Positions 13,059 to 24,651 are shown, numbered from the stretch's first letter. The stretch: DNA of 64,000 nucleotides from Oscheius tipulae (GCA_037178975.1 JASJZH010000001.1:6742501-6806500); one strand, 5' to 3'. The notes: generated by a model from the sequence alone, not told the origin. Translations and numbers: made by a program.

Positions 13059-13944
13059 ATGGCTCCGCCGGCCGGGGAGACGATTAGTCTCGAAGAGGTC
13101 AAGACTGTCGCCAACAGACTCAAACAGCGGAGACTCGTCTGGGGTGAGATTCTATTGTCACCGGATAATTTGAAATTTCAGGACTGACGCAAGGGCAGCT
13201 GGGGGAGCTGATTTGTTATAAATACGGGGCCAGACTCTCACAGACAACTGTCTCTCGTTTTGAGGTGAACACATCGAACACATTTAACAAAAACTCGTTT
13301 AGATGATGGACTGTAATGTGGCAACGGCAAGACGTCTCTTCAGGCCGATGAAAGAGATGATGGAACAGATCGACGAGATTTTCGAGAAGAACGGGGACAT
13401 TCAGACTGACCGACTCTGTTCATTGGTACGAGACAGTATGGGTGGCGACAAACCGGCAGTCAGAGAGAGGAAAAGGAGAGTAACGTACACTGATGAACAA
13501 GTATGTAACCTCTTTCTTCTGAGCCCAGTCGTCCAGTTGAATGCTCTGGATGCCCTCTTCCAACAATGCGACTCTCCCACCAGCTCCCAGTTGACCAGAT
13601 TCGCAGCAGCCTTGGGACTGGACTTTTCGGAAGTCCGCGTGTGGTTTTGCAATCGACGACAGAAGAGGAGGAAGACAGGAAGGCGAGAGACTAATAAGTA
13701 TGAACAGTAATTTTTTTTGAGTAAGCTAACTTCAGCGACGAATCCACGGAAGACATTCTTTCCCGGCTCGAAAACAAAAATCCGAATTTGCCTACGGTCC
13801 GCGAGCTCATAGAGGACAATCAGCATCCTGGTTTGTTCTCAAATCATATTTTTGAACTATTCAGATCCATGCAAGTTAATTGAATCGTTGGATCGGATGC
13901 CGAAAGAAGAGATAGTGATCAATGTGAGTCAAAAGACGGATTAA
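13059..13944 (+). CDS. Divergent POU-domain homeobox transcription factor
   Basis: Exons 13059-13143, 13182-13264, 13303-13500, 13537-13697, 13736-13830 and 13865-13944 join in consistent phase. Residues about 8-75 form a POU-specific domain (VANRLKQRRLVWGLTQGQLG, then SQTTVSRFE with the base-contacting Q and R). Residues about 115-175 form a homeodomain that starts at RKRRVTYTDEQ and ends in the hallmark recognition helix VRVWFCNRRQKRRK. The Cys-Asn pair in WFCNRR is diagnostic of POU homeodomains. The protein is short and the POU-specific helices 1-2 diverge from unc-86 or ceh-6 class members, so the subclass is uncertain (a ceh-18-like origin is possible). TTTTTTCCTAG sits just 5' of the ATG and could be a trans-splice site or the acceptor of an upstream exon. 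Confidence 0.88.
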
Positions 13945-14050
13945 GCGCAGCCATATCAACTTTTGTGATTTTCCCCGGTTTGAAAGAAACAGAGACCTAA
14001 AATAAACTTTTTACATAGCAACAAAAACGAATGTTAAACGGAAACAAGAA

Positions 14051-15357
14051 TTAGAGATAACGCTTACAAAGTGCATAGCTGACAAGGGCTCCGGCGGAAA
14101 ATCCAATTGAGGCTGTGAAAAGGAGACCGGCGTACGTCGAAGAGGGAGCGACTTTTCCCAAGAAAAACTTCTTCTCGGCCTGCTTCCTTTCGAGAAGCAT
14201 CAATCTGGCCTGAAACAGTACGGTAAAGGCTAGACTATACAGCTGACCTGGTTCATGTTGTCGAGCATTTTAGGATAGCCATTCATGGCGTAGAAAATGC
14301 GACCAGAAGACAGTTGGTAGAGCGTCGAGACGACGCCAGTAACGGAGATTTTGATGAGACGGAGATCGGGGTCGTACTCAGGATCGATCTGAAGTTGTAG
14401 GTTATGATATTCAAACGAAACGGATAGCACCGGAAGGAAATCGACATCGACAAGTTCCGGCTTGAGAACGGGAACGAACTCGGTCGAAAGAGCAAAAGAG
14501 ACTCCTTGGCGGAAACAGTCTCTCTCCTCGTAAGAAATTAGACAACCAGAAATCTAAAAGACTGTATAGACAAATAACTAAACATCAGTACCTTTCCATC
14601 CTGATCAGCCCCAATAATCCATTCCAGACGAATCTTCGAGTTGAGAGCGGCGCAAATGGTACTTTGGATGTCGAACGTGGTTAGAAAACGGAAATCTGTG
14701 GCTGGAGTTCCTCGGAAAGTATATCCCTTGGGCGGTTTGTAGAAAGCTCCTCCGCGGAAGGTTTTCTCGCTTTTGTCAGGACAAAGAATCTTCGACATGT
14801 CAGTATCAGTAGATTTGTACTAAAAGGGGATAGTTCAGGGAAGTGTAAAGCGCTTACCAATTGCTCAAGATATTTGACATGACTAGCGCTTTTGAGCAAG
14901 CCACCGGCCGAGTAATCCTTCGGCATCGGAACTTCGATCCCACTCATTAGATTGTAGATTTTGCCATAGTTTTCGGGGCGGATTTTCCTGAAAATAGCAA
15001 GTTTGTGAAGACTGGAAGGAATGCTACCAATTGCTACGATGCTTAGTCGATTCACGGCTGAAAATATCCCTCTCCAATGGAACGGCAGGAGGATCCAGGT
15101 CACTGCTGAATATTTTCATTATATTAAAAATACAACAACGTACCTTTCTTCTTTTTTGTTGTCAAAAGTCTCATTGATAAGGTAATCCAACGAATTGCCC
15201 TCGAGCTCGGCTTGAAGAGCAGCATCTTCATCCTCCTCCTCCGATATGTCCCAGAGATCGCCCTTCGGCTAAAAAAGGAAGACTTACTATATAAGAAACG
15301 GCGTACCGGTTCGAAGATGGGGACAGAGCTCTTTGCAATATCGTCGAATCCGGGCAT
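14051..15357 (-). CDS. Unassigned protein with a C-terminal membrane anchor
   Basis: Seven or so exons on the minus strand, ATG at 15357 (MPGFDDIAKSSVPIFEP) and stop at 14051. TTTCAG lies about 11 bases before the ATG, a likely trans-splice acceptor. The N-terminal 60 residues are acidic (DLWDISEEEDEDAALQAELE). The middle 250 residues look like a folded beta-rich domain (GGAFYKPPKGYTFRGTPATD, then FRFLTTFDIQSTICAAL). The last exon has a single hydrophobic helix close to the C-terminus (AGLLFTASIGFSAGALVSYA, followed by LCKRYL), as in tail-anchored or mitochondrial outer-membrane proteins. I do not recognise the family. The gene is convergent with the POU gene, their stops being only about 100 bp apart. 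Confidence 0.75.
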
Positions 15358-15420
15358 CTTTCGCAGAGCTGAAACAGAAAAATGAAATATATCGTCATTC
15401 AAGGGACAAAGAAAGTGATG

Positions 15421-15860
15421 GGTAGTAGTTAAACAGGCGCCCCGGTTCGATTTTACGCGAAATTGCGTACGACGTACGCAAAACTACGGCTTGGCGCGAA
15501 TTAACTTTTTTTTTCGTTTTTCGTCGTTTTACCCATTTCTCGACTTTTTTCTTACATTTTCTGTCTGTTTATAGTGCTGTTCGACTTCTTTCAACGTACC
15601 GCACCGAAGTTTATTAGGAATTTCCCTTTTTTTAGGCAATATTTTCATCAAATGATAGCTTTTTGTTGATTCCAAGGTGCGGTACGTTGAAAGAAGTCGA
15701 ACAGCACTATAAACAGACAGAAAATGTAAGAAAAAAGTCGAGAAATGGGTAAAACGACGAAAAACGAAAAAAAAAGTTAATTCGCGCCAAGCCGTAGTTT
15801 TGCGTACGTCGTACGCAATTTCGCGTAAAATCGAACCGGGGCGCCTGTTTAACTACTACC
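15421..15860. mobile_element. Fold-back DNA transposon with ~180-bp inverted arms and 8-bp target duplication
   Basis: The left arm (15421 to about 15602) and right arm (about 15678-15860) are almost perfect reverse complements, beginning GGTAGTAGTTAAACAGGCGC and ending with its complement. The central loop is about 75 bp and AT-rich. The 8 bp just outside are identical on both sides: AAGTGATG at 15413-15420 and 15861-15868. There is no coding capacity, so it is non-autonomous. An 8-bp duplication is typical of hAT, P or Merlin-type transposases; the GG-starting termini do not match hAT (CAG..) and I cannot assign a superfamily. Near-perfect arm identity suggests a young insertion or gene conversion between arms. 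Confidence 0.93.
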
Positions 15861-16039
15861 AAGTGATGAATTCCAGAAAAAGTAGTTTTTATTGACACAT
15901 ACACACACTAGAAGCGCAAAAAAATGGAGTAAGAAGAAAAACTGACTGCGGATTGGTTCAACAAAAAAGGACTTGATTCGTATTTTTTTTGTTGATAAAA
16001 ATTACTATACAATCATTGTTTCTATTTTTTTAACGGGGT

Positions 16040-16595
16040 AAATAAATGTTACTCAAACGTTTATGTCCACTTGCCAGTAAGAATTGAAGCTTATCGATAC
16101 GGTTGACGGCCTTCTGCAGCTGTTCGATCTGTTCCTTAGTGTTTTCCATCTTGATCTTGGGTTTTTCGTAGAAGAAACCGGCCACGATCTCGGTGGGTTT
16201 GTTGATGCTCTCCGTCGGTATCACCTTCACGCTCGTCGTTCCCGGCGGAATTCCATCTCCAGAGCGGCGAGATCGACCGTTTTGCCATTTTCTGGGCCAG
16301 ACCACGCAAGTTAGCCAGCACTTGGTCCCACTTCTTGACTTCGAGTCCGTCGAAGAACTTTTCCTTGGCAGCGACTATCGTTTTCCGCAGTTTTGTACTT
16401 CCTCACGGCAGTCCAACCAACAGATCGTAGGATAGAAAGATCAGTCCTTCGAGATTCGGGCGGTGGCCTGTTTCTTCTCATGAACTGCCCGAAAAGTATG
16501 TTGAGCTGGTAGCTCACCCTTTCCGGACTGTCCTTCGTCAACGTGTAGTAGAAGCCTCCGAGACGGATGTTACCGTTGTCAGAGCAGCATCTTCG
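16040..16595 (-). pseudogene. Frameshifted, intronless coding remnant of unknown family
   Basis: Reading the minus strand, protein-like segments follow one another in changing frames with no introns: GGFYYTLTKDSPERVSYQLN near 16560-16490, then AAKEKFFDGLEVKKWDQVLA near 16370-16320, then GTTSVKVIPTESINKPTEIV near 16240-16190, then a coiled-coil-like KEQIEQLQKAVNRIDKLQF to about 16080. Each is plausible protein of one collinear ancestor, broken by at least two or three indels. Absence of introns in an intron-rich genome suggests a processed copy or a coding fragment captured by a mobile element. I do not recognise the parent. Confidence 0.5.
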
Positions 16596-16926
16596 ATTAA
16601 TTTTTTTGTTTTTAGTGTTTTAAAGTTGTATTTTTCCCATCAATATATAATCAAAAAGAAGTTTCTTTCGCAGAGAGCACTAGAAGTGGACCTGTTCAAA
16701 TCGAGCCATTTTAGAAAAAATGTGGAGCTTCAGAGGAGGCTAGACCACTTAATTGTATATGTTGCAGCTGGAATGGACCGGCCATTGAAATTGACTAGAA
16801 CTAGTTGAAGTTGACCGATCAATTCCAACTGCTTTTAAAAACCCTGATTCTTTTGGAATTGGAAGTGAAAAAAAAAGCAATTTTTATAATAAAATAAATC
16901 GTATATTGCTAAGGCGATACAGACTA

Positions 16927-17332
16927 TTAGCTCCACTGAACTATTCTTCTAGGTATACACTTTCCCTTTTGATAGAATGCTGACAGTTGTTTGACCAGTG
17001 CTTCTCCCGGCACGCTCGGCGCGACTTTGTAATCCAATCCCTCTTTATAAGGTCGATATACCAAGAGGGTATCCTCAGAGTCTTTGTCCTCTTGACCAGA
17101 CCTTTTCTCTTTCTTTTCCTTCTGCTCGAACCATTTGGCGACAGAGGGTGTTAGTCAGTGAACGGGACAAGGGGGCCGGGTGTACCGAGACAATATTGCT
17201 TTCGTCTCTTCCTCCACATCGATACGAAGATAGGGAGGGTGTTGATGGATCCCTGGAGCTGATGGAGGTGAGCAATAGGTAGAAATCACTCATTCGCTCA
17301 ATGAGTTCCGATAAAATCTCTTGGGAGGCCAT
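16927..17332 (-). CDS. Small unassigned protein, two exons
   Basis: ATG at 17332 (MASQEILSELIERMSDFYLL) begins an amphipathic helical start. After a poorly defined intron (donor candidates near 17190 or 17260, acceptor near 17135-17130) a charged exon follows (KEKKEKRSGQEDKDSEDTLL, then VYRPYKEGLDYKVAPSVPGE) ending QWS and a stop at 16927. Only the second exon's frame is well supported by its uninterrupted length. The family is not recognised; small nuclear complex subunits such as Mediator tail proteins were considered without support. Confidence 0.45.
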
Positions 17333-19544
17333 TCGGTCTTATTTACAGTACGGATCGAGCAGCACTCACCGCCTTCTCCTCTATCCTATTTACTGCCGTC
17401 CACACACCTCACGACCCTCTCTCTCTCTCTATTCTGATTCATTTCCATAATTGTGCTGCCTCGCCTTAATATGCATGACCAATCCTTATACCCTTTATGT
17501 TCGAGAGACTTCTGATCAGACCCTTCCTTTTTGGCCAGGTAGCAGAGAAACCAGACCATTCGACTTAATGGGATACGTAACGACCACCCGGCTCTCTGTG
17601 ATTGCCACAGCGTTTCTTTTGTCTCCTAACGGGTAGTAGTGATCTCATGGGATAATGACCTTCCGGGAAGTGGCTTCCCACTGCTACAGTAGTCTCTAGT
17701 TCTCCTCAAATTGAGGAGACTTTCAAACTTTCCCACTGACTCAACAGTCGTCGCGCATCACTCATTTGACTCATCCATTGTCCAGCCACTTCGTCTCTCT
17801 CCCACTCTCGTTCCTCCTTCAAGAGTTCGTGGCTCAGAAAAGGTCAATTGCTTCTTGTTTACCCACTTTTCGCCTCTGCAGGTATAAAAGTAGACTAACT
17901 TTCTGATCGGAGAGTCTAGGTCTATATGCATCTGTACTTCAAGACCGTTCGGATCGAAAAAGAGACGGGTGCATATTTACAACTGGCCTTTCTCTGGGAC
18001 CGTGTGCTTTTTACGACAGAAACATTGTATACTTGGCATAGGATGCGGAGAGAGCTGCTTACATTTTTACATTTCTGTTGAGAGCCCACTAAACCCGGAC
18101 CTTATGTAGAGTGTTTCCGATAGTGCCAAAATCCACGATGTAACACAGAACTTCTGTTGAATCTTTGTTTGAAGCCGTTCCTCAAAAGTTTAAAAGCTCT
18201 TTGGTGTCAGTATGAGAATTATTCACAGACTCTTTGGAGCCACTATACTATGCCGACAGTCCTCTCAGGCCCTGTATCCCTTCTCTCTTCCACAGTAGTC
18301 AGTCAACACGCATCCTTATTTGTCCTCCATTGGCAGGTCAATCCCTCCGCCTGCCTAGTTGCCACCGCCGCTCACTTCTCGCCTCCTCAGGACCGGCTTC
18401 CTTCGCGCGCCCTCACACACAAACTGTTTGGTCTGGCTGCTGCCAGCCAATCGAAAGTCTTTGTCCCGAGCCTCCCACCTCTTTCTGCCACCATGTGGTT
18501 CGCATCTGGCAGTAGGAAGGGTGCCATCTCCTCACACTGCCAGCCCTTCTTGTTTTGATCCTCGTTTAGCATATAAATTGCGTATTTGGAGTGGACCAGT
18601 TCTCTCCCATCGTCAGTTTGTTGCACTGTTTCTCTTTTTCCAATGTTTACGAGTTTCCAATTGAATGAGACATTCTTATCGATTGAGTTCCTCTCCTCTT
18701 CAACAGTCTTCTCCTCAAGAGACATTCTCTACCAAAAATCCTCTCGAAGTTGATAGTTTGAACCGTCTTTGAGAGTCAAGACCCCGGTTAATCCGGCCAG
18801 CGAGAGCTACCTGTCGTCTTGACCTTGGCCGAGTCGAGGTCGTCTTTGAATGCGTCTTTTGCCTCGCAACAACTGCGTTTTCTGCTTCTTTTCCTAGTCC
18901 TTTAAACTCTTGACTAACGAACCCGTCCAGCTGTTTCCGGTGTCAGCTTCGTCACTCACTTCTCATACGGATCAACGCCAGTTTCGCCCCTCAGAAAGTA
19001 AAGACTTCTTCGTTGATTAGCCTTATGGATAGAGTTTTTTTGAAAATTAGATCATGGGATAAACAAGTGACGCTTGTATACTTTGAGGATTCTATGAAGT
19101 CTGCTCCCGGGGATTCCCTCAGTTCTTCACGAGAACTACTGTTATCGAAAAGAACGGGTAGGGACCCTTTCCGCTTAGCGTAATCGAAACATCATTAACA
19201 AACTGTTATGGGTTAGGATATGATGTCAGATGTGTGCCTGACTCATACATGACCCCAATCACTTTCAAATTGTGTCGCTAGCTTGTAATCTACATAGTCT
19301 CACCTGTACGAATTTTTTTTTCCAGGCAACAGACTCTATTCCTATTTCCAAATCAGTGATCATCCTGTCCTTTGAGATTTTGTCTCTTCCCCCACACCAA
19401 CTTTCCAATGATCGCAATTGAAAATCCGAATTAAATCCTCCGGTAAATCCCTGTTCCTTTTTTTGCTGCAAATTGGCAGTTATATATAAGCGTATTGGAG
19501 TACTGAGACCAGACGCATGACTTCACTCCATCTGAAAACTCGCT
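17333..19544. other. Gene-poor interval
   Basis: About 2.2 kb with CT-rich stretches (17400-17480, 17790-17830), a TATA-like TATAAAAG at 17884 and TATATATAAG near 19482, and no exon series I can support. A 112-codon minus-strand frame at 18387-18725 is discussed among the rejected items. Confidence 0.4.
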
Positions 19545-20197
19545 ATGCCGGTCAGATTCCTCTTTTTGGAAGAGGTTCACAAGTAAGTCGAGTTTCCCAC
19601 TTTGGCGAGTAACCAGTTTGACAACGAGAGATTAAGATTAAATTCCACCAACGCCGCGTGTCGACCGTTGCTTTCATACCCTTTAAACTAGAAAATTATT
19701 TTGAACAGAAGTGGAAAACCCTCGTTCAACCTTCTCATGTTGGAACAGAAAAATAAAAAATTCACTTGTTTAGAAAAACTGCCAGTTCTGTTGGAGCAAA
19801 CGAATTGCTCGGAGAAGGTCAAAACGAGTCGAGTACACAAACACCTCTCGGCCCTTTGCCCCCTGATCGCATCTCTCAATCCACATTTGCTAATTAGAAT
19901 AGAAGAGATTTCAGTCTCATTCCTCACTCTCTTCCTCGTTACCGCAAATATGATTTGGCTCGTTTGGCGGCAAGACATTGTGTTCAAGCCTTCAGAGAGC
20001 GAATTATTTCCGGACCAGCAGTGGTCGACGAAGTGGAGGCAGAGACTGAGTGGGATTGCATTAAGGAGCCGTCTAATGTGCTGTCCCTGTTTCCTCTCTC
20101 AAGAGTCGTGTTCTTCGAATACATTAGTCACTATTTTTTATCCGGATCCCGACTCTTTCTAATTGCACGTTTTCTTAATGTTCTATCTACCTTGTGA
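19545..20197 (+). CDS. Possible small two-exon gene
   Basis: ATG at 19545 lies about 55 bp after a TATATATAAG box and opens 12 codons (MPVRFLFLEEVH) ending at a consensus donor AA|GTAAGT. An acceptor (GATTTCAG) at 19914 joins in phase 2 to a frame that stays open to the TGA at 20197, giving 106 residues including LPRYRKYDLARLAARHCVQA and ISGPAVVDEVEAETEWDCIK. Codon-like composition and the phase match support it. An alternative acceptor at 19710 opens a different 150-codon frame that looks less protein-like. No family recognised. Confidence 0.35.
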
Positions 20198-20884
20198 AGT
20201 TGTGCCGACCAAAACTACAGCTCCACATCTTTTGGTAAAAAACCGGAATCTAACAAACCCATTATGAAATGGGTAGTCCCTCCACTCTGCCAGTCTGATC
20301 ACGCCTGATTTGACAGACAGCATTCTGCTGGAAAAAAAAACTCGCCTTCCCTTTTATATAGTTCCCATTTTCCTTCTTCGCCGACATCCATTTACCATTC
20401 TCTAACTGATCCATCGATCCGACCGAACTCTTTTAGGGGCAGAAATTAATCTTGCGTTCTTGTTCATCCCACCGCAAGGACATTAATTTCAGGCAGATTT
20501 TTCATTCCCACCCTTGAATCCCACTCGGATTCGGATGAAAAAAGGTCAGCAGAGGCTTCTTCCTAGGGCTTCCTTTGCAAAAGTGTTCGAACTCCAATAA
20601 TTTAAAGGCCTGTGATATTTGAGTCGGCCCTTTGGTAGTCAGCCTCTGTTACACAGTCGGTATCCTTAGACTCCGCTCTCTCGCTCCGGCATCTGGGTCA
20701 TCCAAAAGACAGTTGCAATTGGCTATCTCCTAATCGTCCTGCTTGTTGACTCTCACTCTTCTCGCCTCCATTTCCTGCCTCTCATCCAGCGCAATTTCTT
20801 CCCATATTGCCAATCCGGCTGTCACTTGTCCAGCTCTTCTGCTCCTAATGACAACAGTCTTTTCAGCTGGCTACCACGGCCACG
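20198..20884. promoter_or_regulatory. Upstream region of the Quaking-like gene
   Basis: Non-coding by inspection. It contains TTTATATAG near 20352 and a CT-rich tract (20740-20800) shortly before the start codon at 20885; probably the promoter and 5' UTR. Confidence 0.35.
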
Positions 20885-23800
20885 ATGTACGATGCGCAGC
20901 TCTTTGCTGCCAGCTCCGCTGCCTGGGAGGACCTCCACGCTCAAACTGAGGTTGGTTTCGTGACCCACCCTGTATACATAAATGGGCGGCTAAAGAGACT
21001 GAAGAGAGAGAGAGATGGTCGCGACTGGCGGCAAGGCCACTACGTAAGCACTCGATCACTCTTGAGAGATACACGCAAAAAGAGAACTGATGGTAATCTC
21101 ACTAACTCTGACTGTTTGTCTACACGAAAGAAGTTGGTCTTGTTGACAAGAGGGGGAAGTCAGTCAACCGGTTTGCTACCGTCTGTTCTTGGTCGATTTG
21201 TCCCGTACCCAATTCAGTTCGGAAACCTTAATCTCTCCGAAGAGTATGTGTCTGTGATAGGCGCGGCGTGTTCCAATCCACTGTCAGCTGGTAGAGAATG
21301 TGAGAGACAGGTTCCGTCCATTTCTTAATGAGAGAGAGAACAGCCTTTGCCTTTCTCCCAGCCCCCCACAACACACAGTTTCTAATCCAAAACGAGCATG
21401 TTTCGAGCCGGCTTACCGCTCTAACCCAGAACTTCTAACCAACACGGAATAATCAACACATTTCTCACTTTCTGAACAGTAGAAAACAGGATTTTAGGGG
21501 GTCGTAAGTACTTCTGAATCGATTCGATATGCCCTCGTTCAATAATAACAGTCACGCATTTTTTTTTGTGGCATTCCAGAAACTCATGTTCCAACGAAAA
21601 AGCGTATGGGCATAGAAATCTCGAACGAGAGTCTCGTGTTGTCCGAGAGCTCCCGAAGACGAACGTGATACCATTAGAGCTTCTCCCTCTCTCACTTTAG
21701 TCTTCTCTACTGAGCTCGGCGAGCGGTTGCTTAAGCGGCGCTAGGTCAACACGAGTCGAGACCCTTGTAGCTATGTAAAACATAGACTCCCGTCGACACG
21801 CACCCTCTTCTGCTGCGATCACTATCAACCGTTTAATTCCCGCCTCTCCCAGAAAGAGAAGGTCAAACGGGAACAGTATTGTCTCTTTGCCCTTTAATTG
21901 AAACTAGTACATTCCTAACACGAAAAGAAGATCCTAGTGTGATTCTAACCTGAACAGTTGTCTCTCTCCTGTTGCTCCTCCTCGCACCCGGGAGGTTGCG
22001 GCTGCTTGTGATTGATCTGAGCAGGTCAGTCTTGTCACACGGGAACACTTCCTTTTCGTCTTTTGACTAATGAGAATCCAGAAGATTTCGGCACTCTCTT
22101 GTCGGTCTCTGATTTGGGGTGAAGGCCGCCACAGATAGGATCTGTAGCTCTCTGGTAAGGCCGTGTCCCCATCTCATCCCAACATCTCGCTCATTCTCGT
22201 CAACCATATCTTTCGTTAAACTTACTGGTTTAAGGCGTAAGACCAGCTAACCCTTCTTCTTTTTACGAAAGTGTGCTTGTGCCCTAACCATGCAAATTCC
22301 AGAAGTCCAACAGTCTCGGCTCGCTGTCTCCGTCCGACGCCGCCGCCCTCTCAATGACGGCTTCCAGCACAGAACACGTCGCCCTTCACACTAACGGTAC
22401 CTTTCCTAATCTCTCTTCTAACCCAACTACGGGTGGCAGGGCTGGCCTTGGGTACAGTGCGAGAGCGAACTGGAGAGATTGATAAACATGACCGACCTGG
22501 GTGGCGTCGGCCAGCCGTCTTGAGTTTTTGGAAAAGTATTGGTAGACAGGCTCTCAAGGATATTGATTGCGAAGAAAGGCCTTGTAGTCATAAATAACAG
22601 CTAACAGCCGCGTACTTCCTCATATCCTTTCGGCTGTAAAGTGCATTAACCAAAGAGAAAGAAAGGTGCCAATGTTTCCCTTTTGTGAGAGACCGGACAG
22701 CCGCTCTTTCTCTCGAGGATAGCAGCAGCAGTGAGCCACTCGGTGTAATGGACGTCGGCTATGAGAACGCCTGTGTGCGTCGATGGCCGACGATACCACT
22801 ACTGCTGCTGCTGTTGCTGCTACGCCCAGTACTTCATTGACTCAGGGTATTCTCTATCCTTTCCCTTGGATTCAGTACAAAAAGTATTTCAGTTCTTACC
22901 GGACCAAATGGACAGCCATACACCGTCGAATATCTGTCACAGTTGCTCAAGGATAAGAAACAGTTAGCCGCCTTCCCTAATGTCTTCCATCATTTGGAAA
23001 GACTGGCCGATGAAGGTAGTTTTTGTCGGACTATCTTGAACAAGAATTCTCTCAGAAATTAGCAAGGTTCGAGTAGCCCTGTTCCAGTTCGAGTTCACGA
23101 AAGAACAGCTTGCACTTCCTGATGCTGAAGGAGATGTTCAAGTGACTACGGAAAAGGTCTTTGTTCCAACGAAAGAGTATCCAGATGTGAGTTATTCTTT
23201 TTTATATTTAAACCAGAAAAAATGTTCAGTATAACTTCGTCGGAAGGATATTGGGTCCGAGAGGTATGACAGCCAAGCAGTTGGAGCAGGAGACTGGCTG
23301 TAAAATTATGGTCAGAGGCCGGGGATCGATGAGAGACAAGAAGAAGGAGGAATTGAACAGAGGAAAACCTAATTGGGAGCATTTGTCGGAAGAGCTCCAT
23401 GTACTCATTCAGTGCGAGGACTCGCCCAATAGGGCGAGAGTAAAGTTGGCCAGAGCTGTCGACGAAGTCAGAAAGCTTCTTGTCCCTGCGGTGAGATAAC
23501 AGTTTTCTGTTAGAGGGTTCTGTTTCCAGCCAGAGGGAGAAGACGAGCTCAAGAGAAAACAGCTGATGGAATTGGCCATTATCAACGGAACCTACAGATC
23601 GGCATCCGAGCAAGCCGCAGTAGCCGCAGCGCAACTGGTCAAACAGCCTCTGGCTGCTGCACTTCGTAAGTTTTGTCGCTTTGAAATCTTTTGAAATGTA
23701 TGGAAAATCTCTACAATAAGCAATTTAGAAGCAGCTGCCATTGCCCAGGCGCAGGCCCGAGGAGTCGTGCCGATGCTCAGTGCCCCGCAGATTGCTCGAT

Positions 23801-24651
23801 CACCCACTTTGGCAGTCGCTGGAGCTCCCATTGTCATGAGCCCAGGACGAGGACAAACGGCCTCTTCCACTGCCAACACGAGCACGGCTCAGATGCAGCT
23901 CCTTCAGTCGCAGATTGCTGCAGCCGGAGCAGCTCAGAATGCCCAACAACAGCTCGCAGCCCAGCAAGCTGCCATTCTCCAACATCAACAGGCTGCGGCT
24001 GCCGAGTATCAGCAGCTCTTGCTCAGGTTAGCTGCCAGTCTTATCCGAAAAAATTCCCTCTTTAGCAGCCAAGGACTCTCCTACGAAGCACTGACAGGAG
24101 CTGCTGTCCAATACGCCCAGCCGCAGGCCTACAGTGCTGCCCTTCTCCAGCAGCAGTACGGTGATTACGCGGCTCAGCTGGCTGCCGCCGAGCAGTCGAA
24201 CCCCGGTGGGTATATGCGCAAATATGGTTAAAAATGTGTAGAATCGTGTACCCCAATCGTGTAATAGATTGTATCTCCCAGTTACGAGTAGGCCTTCACT
24301 TCCCAAGTCCCAGATCTCTATCTTCAAGTGATTTCATGTCTCTTTTTATGGGTCATTTTGTGGGTACACTTAAACTGCCGTAACCAACTCTACAGTAATC
24401 AAATGCATGAAAAGATAAGAAGGTCCTCTATACTGATCCCTCACTTGTCTGTCCATTTCCACAATTTTGTGGAACCTTGAAGAGACAAGTGAGGGCACCA
24501 TAGATAACAGTGGGTTCAGAGAAAAGCTTAAAAAAACTAAAAGAGGTCAGGTGAAGTAACTTTTCTGTTCTAACGTCTAACCGTTCCAGGAGCCATGATT
24601 AACCAACGTCGTGTCCTCGGAGCCCAACGCGACCATCCTTACAAGCAGTAG
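20885..24651 (+). CDS. STAR-family KH RNA-binding protein, Quaking/HOW/ASD-2 type
   Basis: Exons 20885-20950, 22303-22396, 22893-23015, 23056-23186, 23230-23490, 23530-23665, 23729-24026 and 24066-24207 or onward join in consistent phase. The N-terminus starts [20 protein letters not shown]. The QUA1 region follows ([20 protein letters not shown]), then the maxi-KH domain with [20 protein letters not shown] and the GRGS loop, then QUA2 ([20 protein letters not shown]), then an Ala/Gln-rich tail. These domains define Quaking-type STAR proteins that bind ACUAAY motifs to control splicing and mRNA stability (ASD-2 in C. elegans, HOW in Drosophila). Two C-termini are possible: read-through from 24207 to a stop at 24231 (GGYMRKYG), or splicing to 24590-24651, which ends QRDHPYKQ like the C-terminal HPYQR of some QKI isoforms. 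Intron 1 is long (1.35 kb). Confidence 0.93.
24438..24495. ncRNA. Pre-miRNA-like hairpin in the last intron of the Quaking-like gene
   Basis: CCCTCACTTGTCT (24438-24450) pairs perfectly with AGACAAGTGAGGG (24483-24495). After a small internal loop, TTCCACAA pairs with TTGTGGAA around a tight terminal loop. The 58-nt size, two-part stem and internal bulge resemble a microRNA precursor. It lies between the two alternative 3' ends, so it could instead be a structural splicing or polyadenylation element. No expression evidence is available. Confidence 0.35.

Noticed and set aside
18387..18725. 112-codon minus-strand frame with charged, protein-like sequence (starts MSLEEKTVEEERNSIDKN)
   Set aside because: No partner exon or clear gene structure could be found, and nothing was recognised. 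It remains possible but is below the level for annotation.
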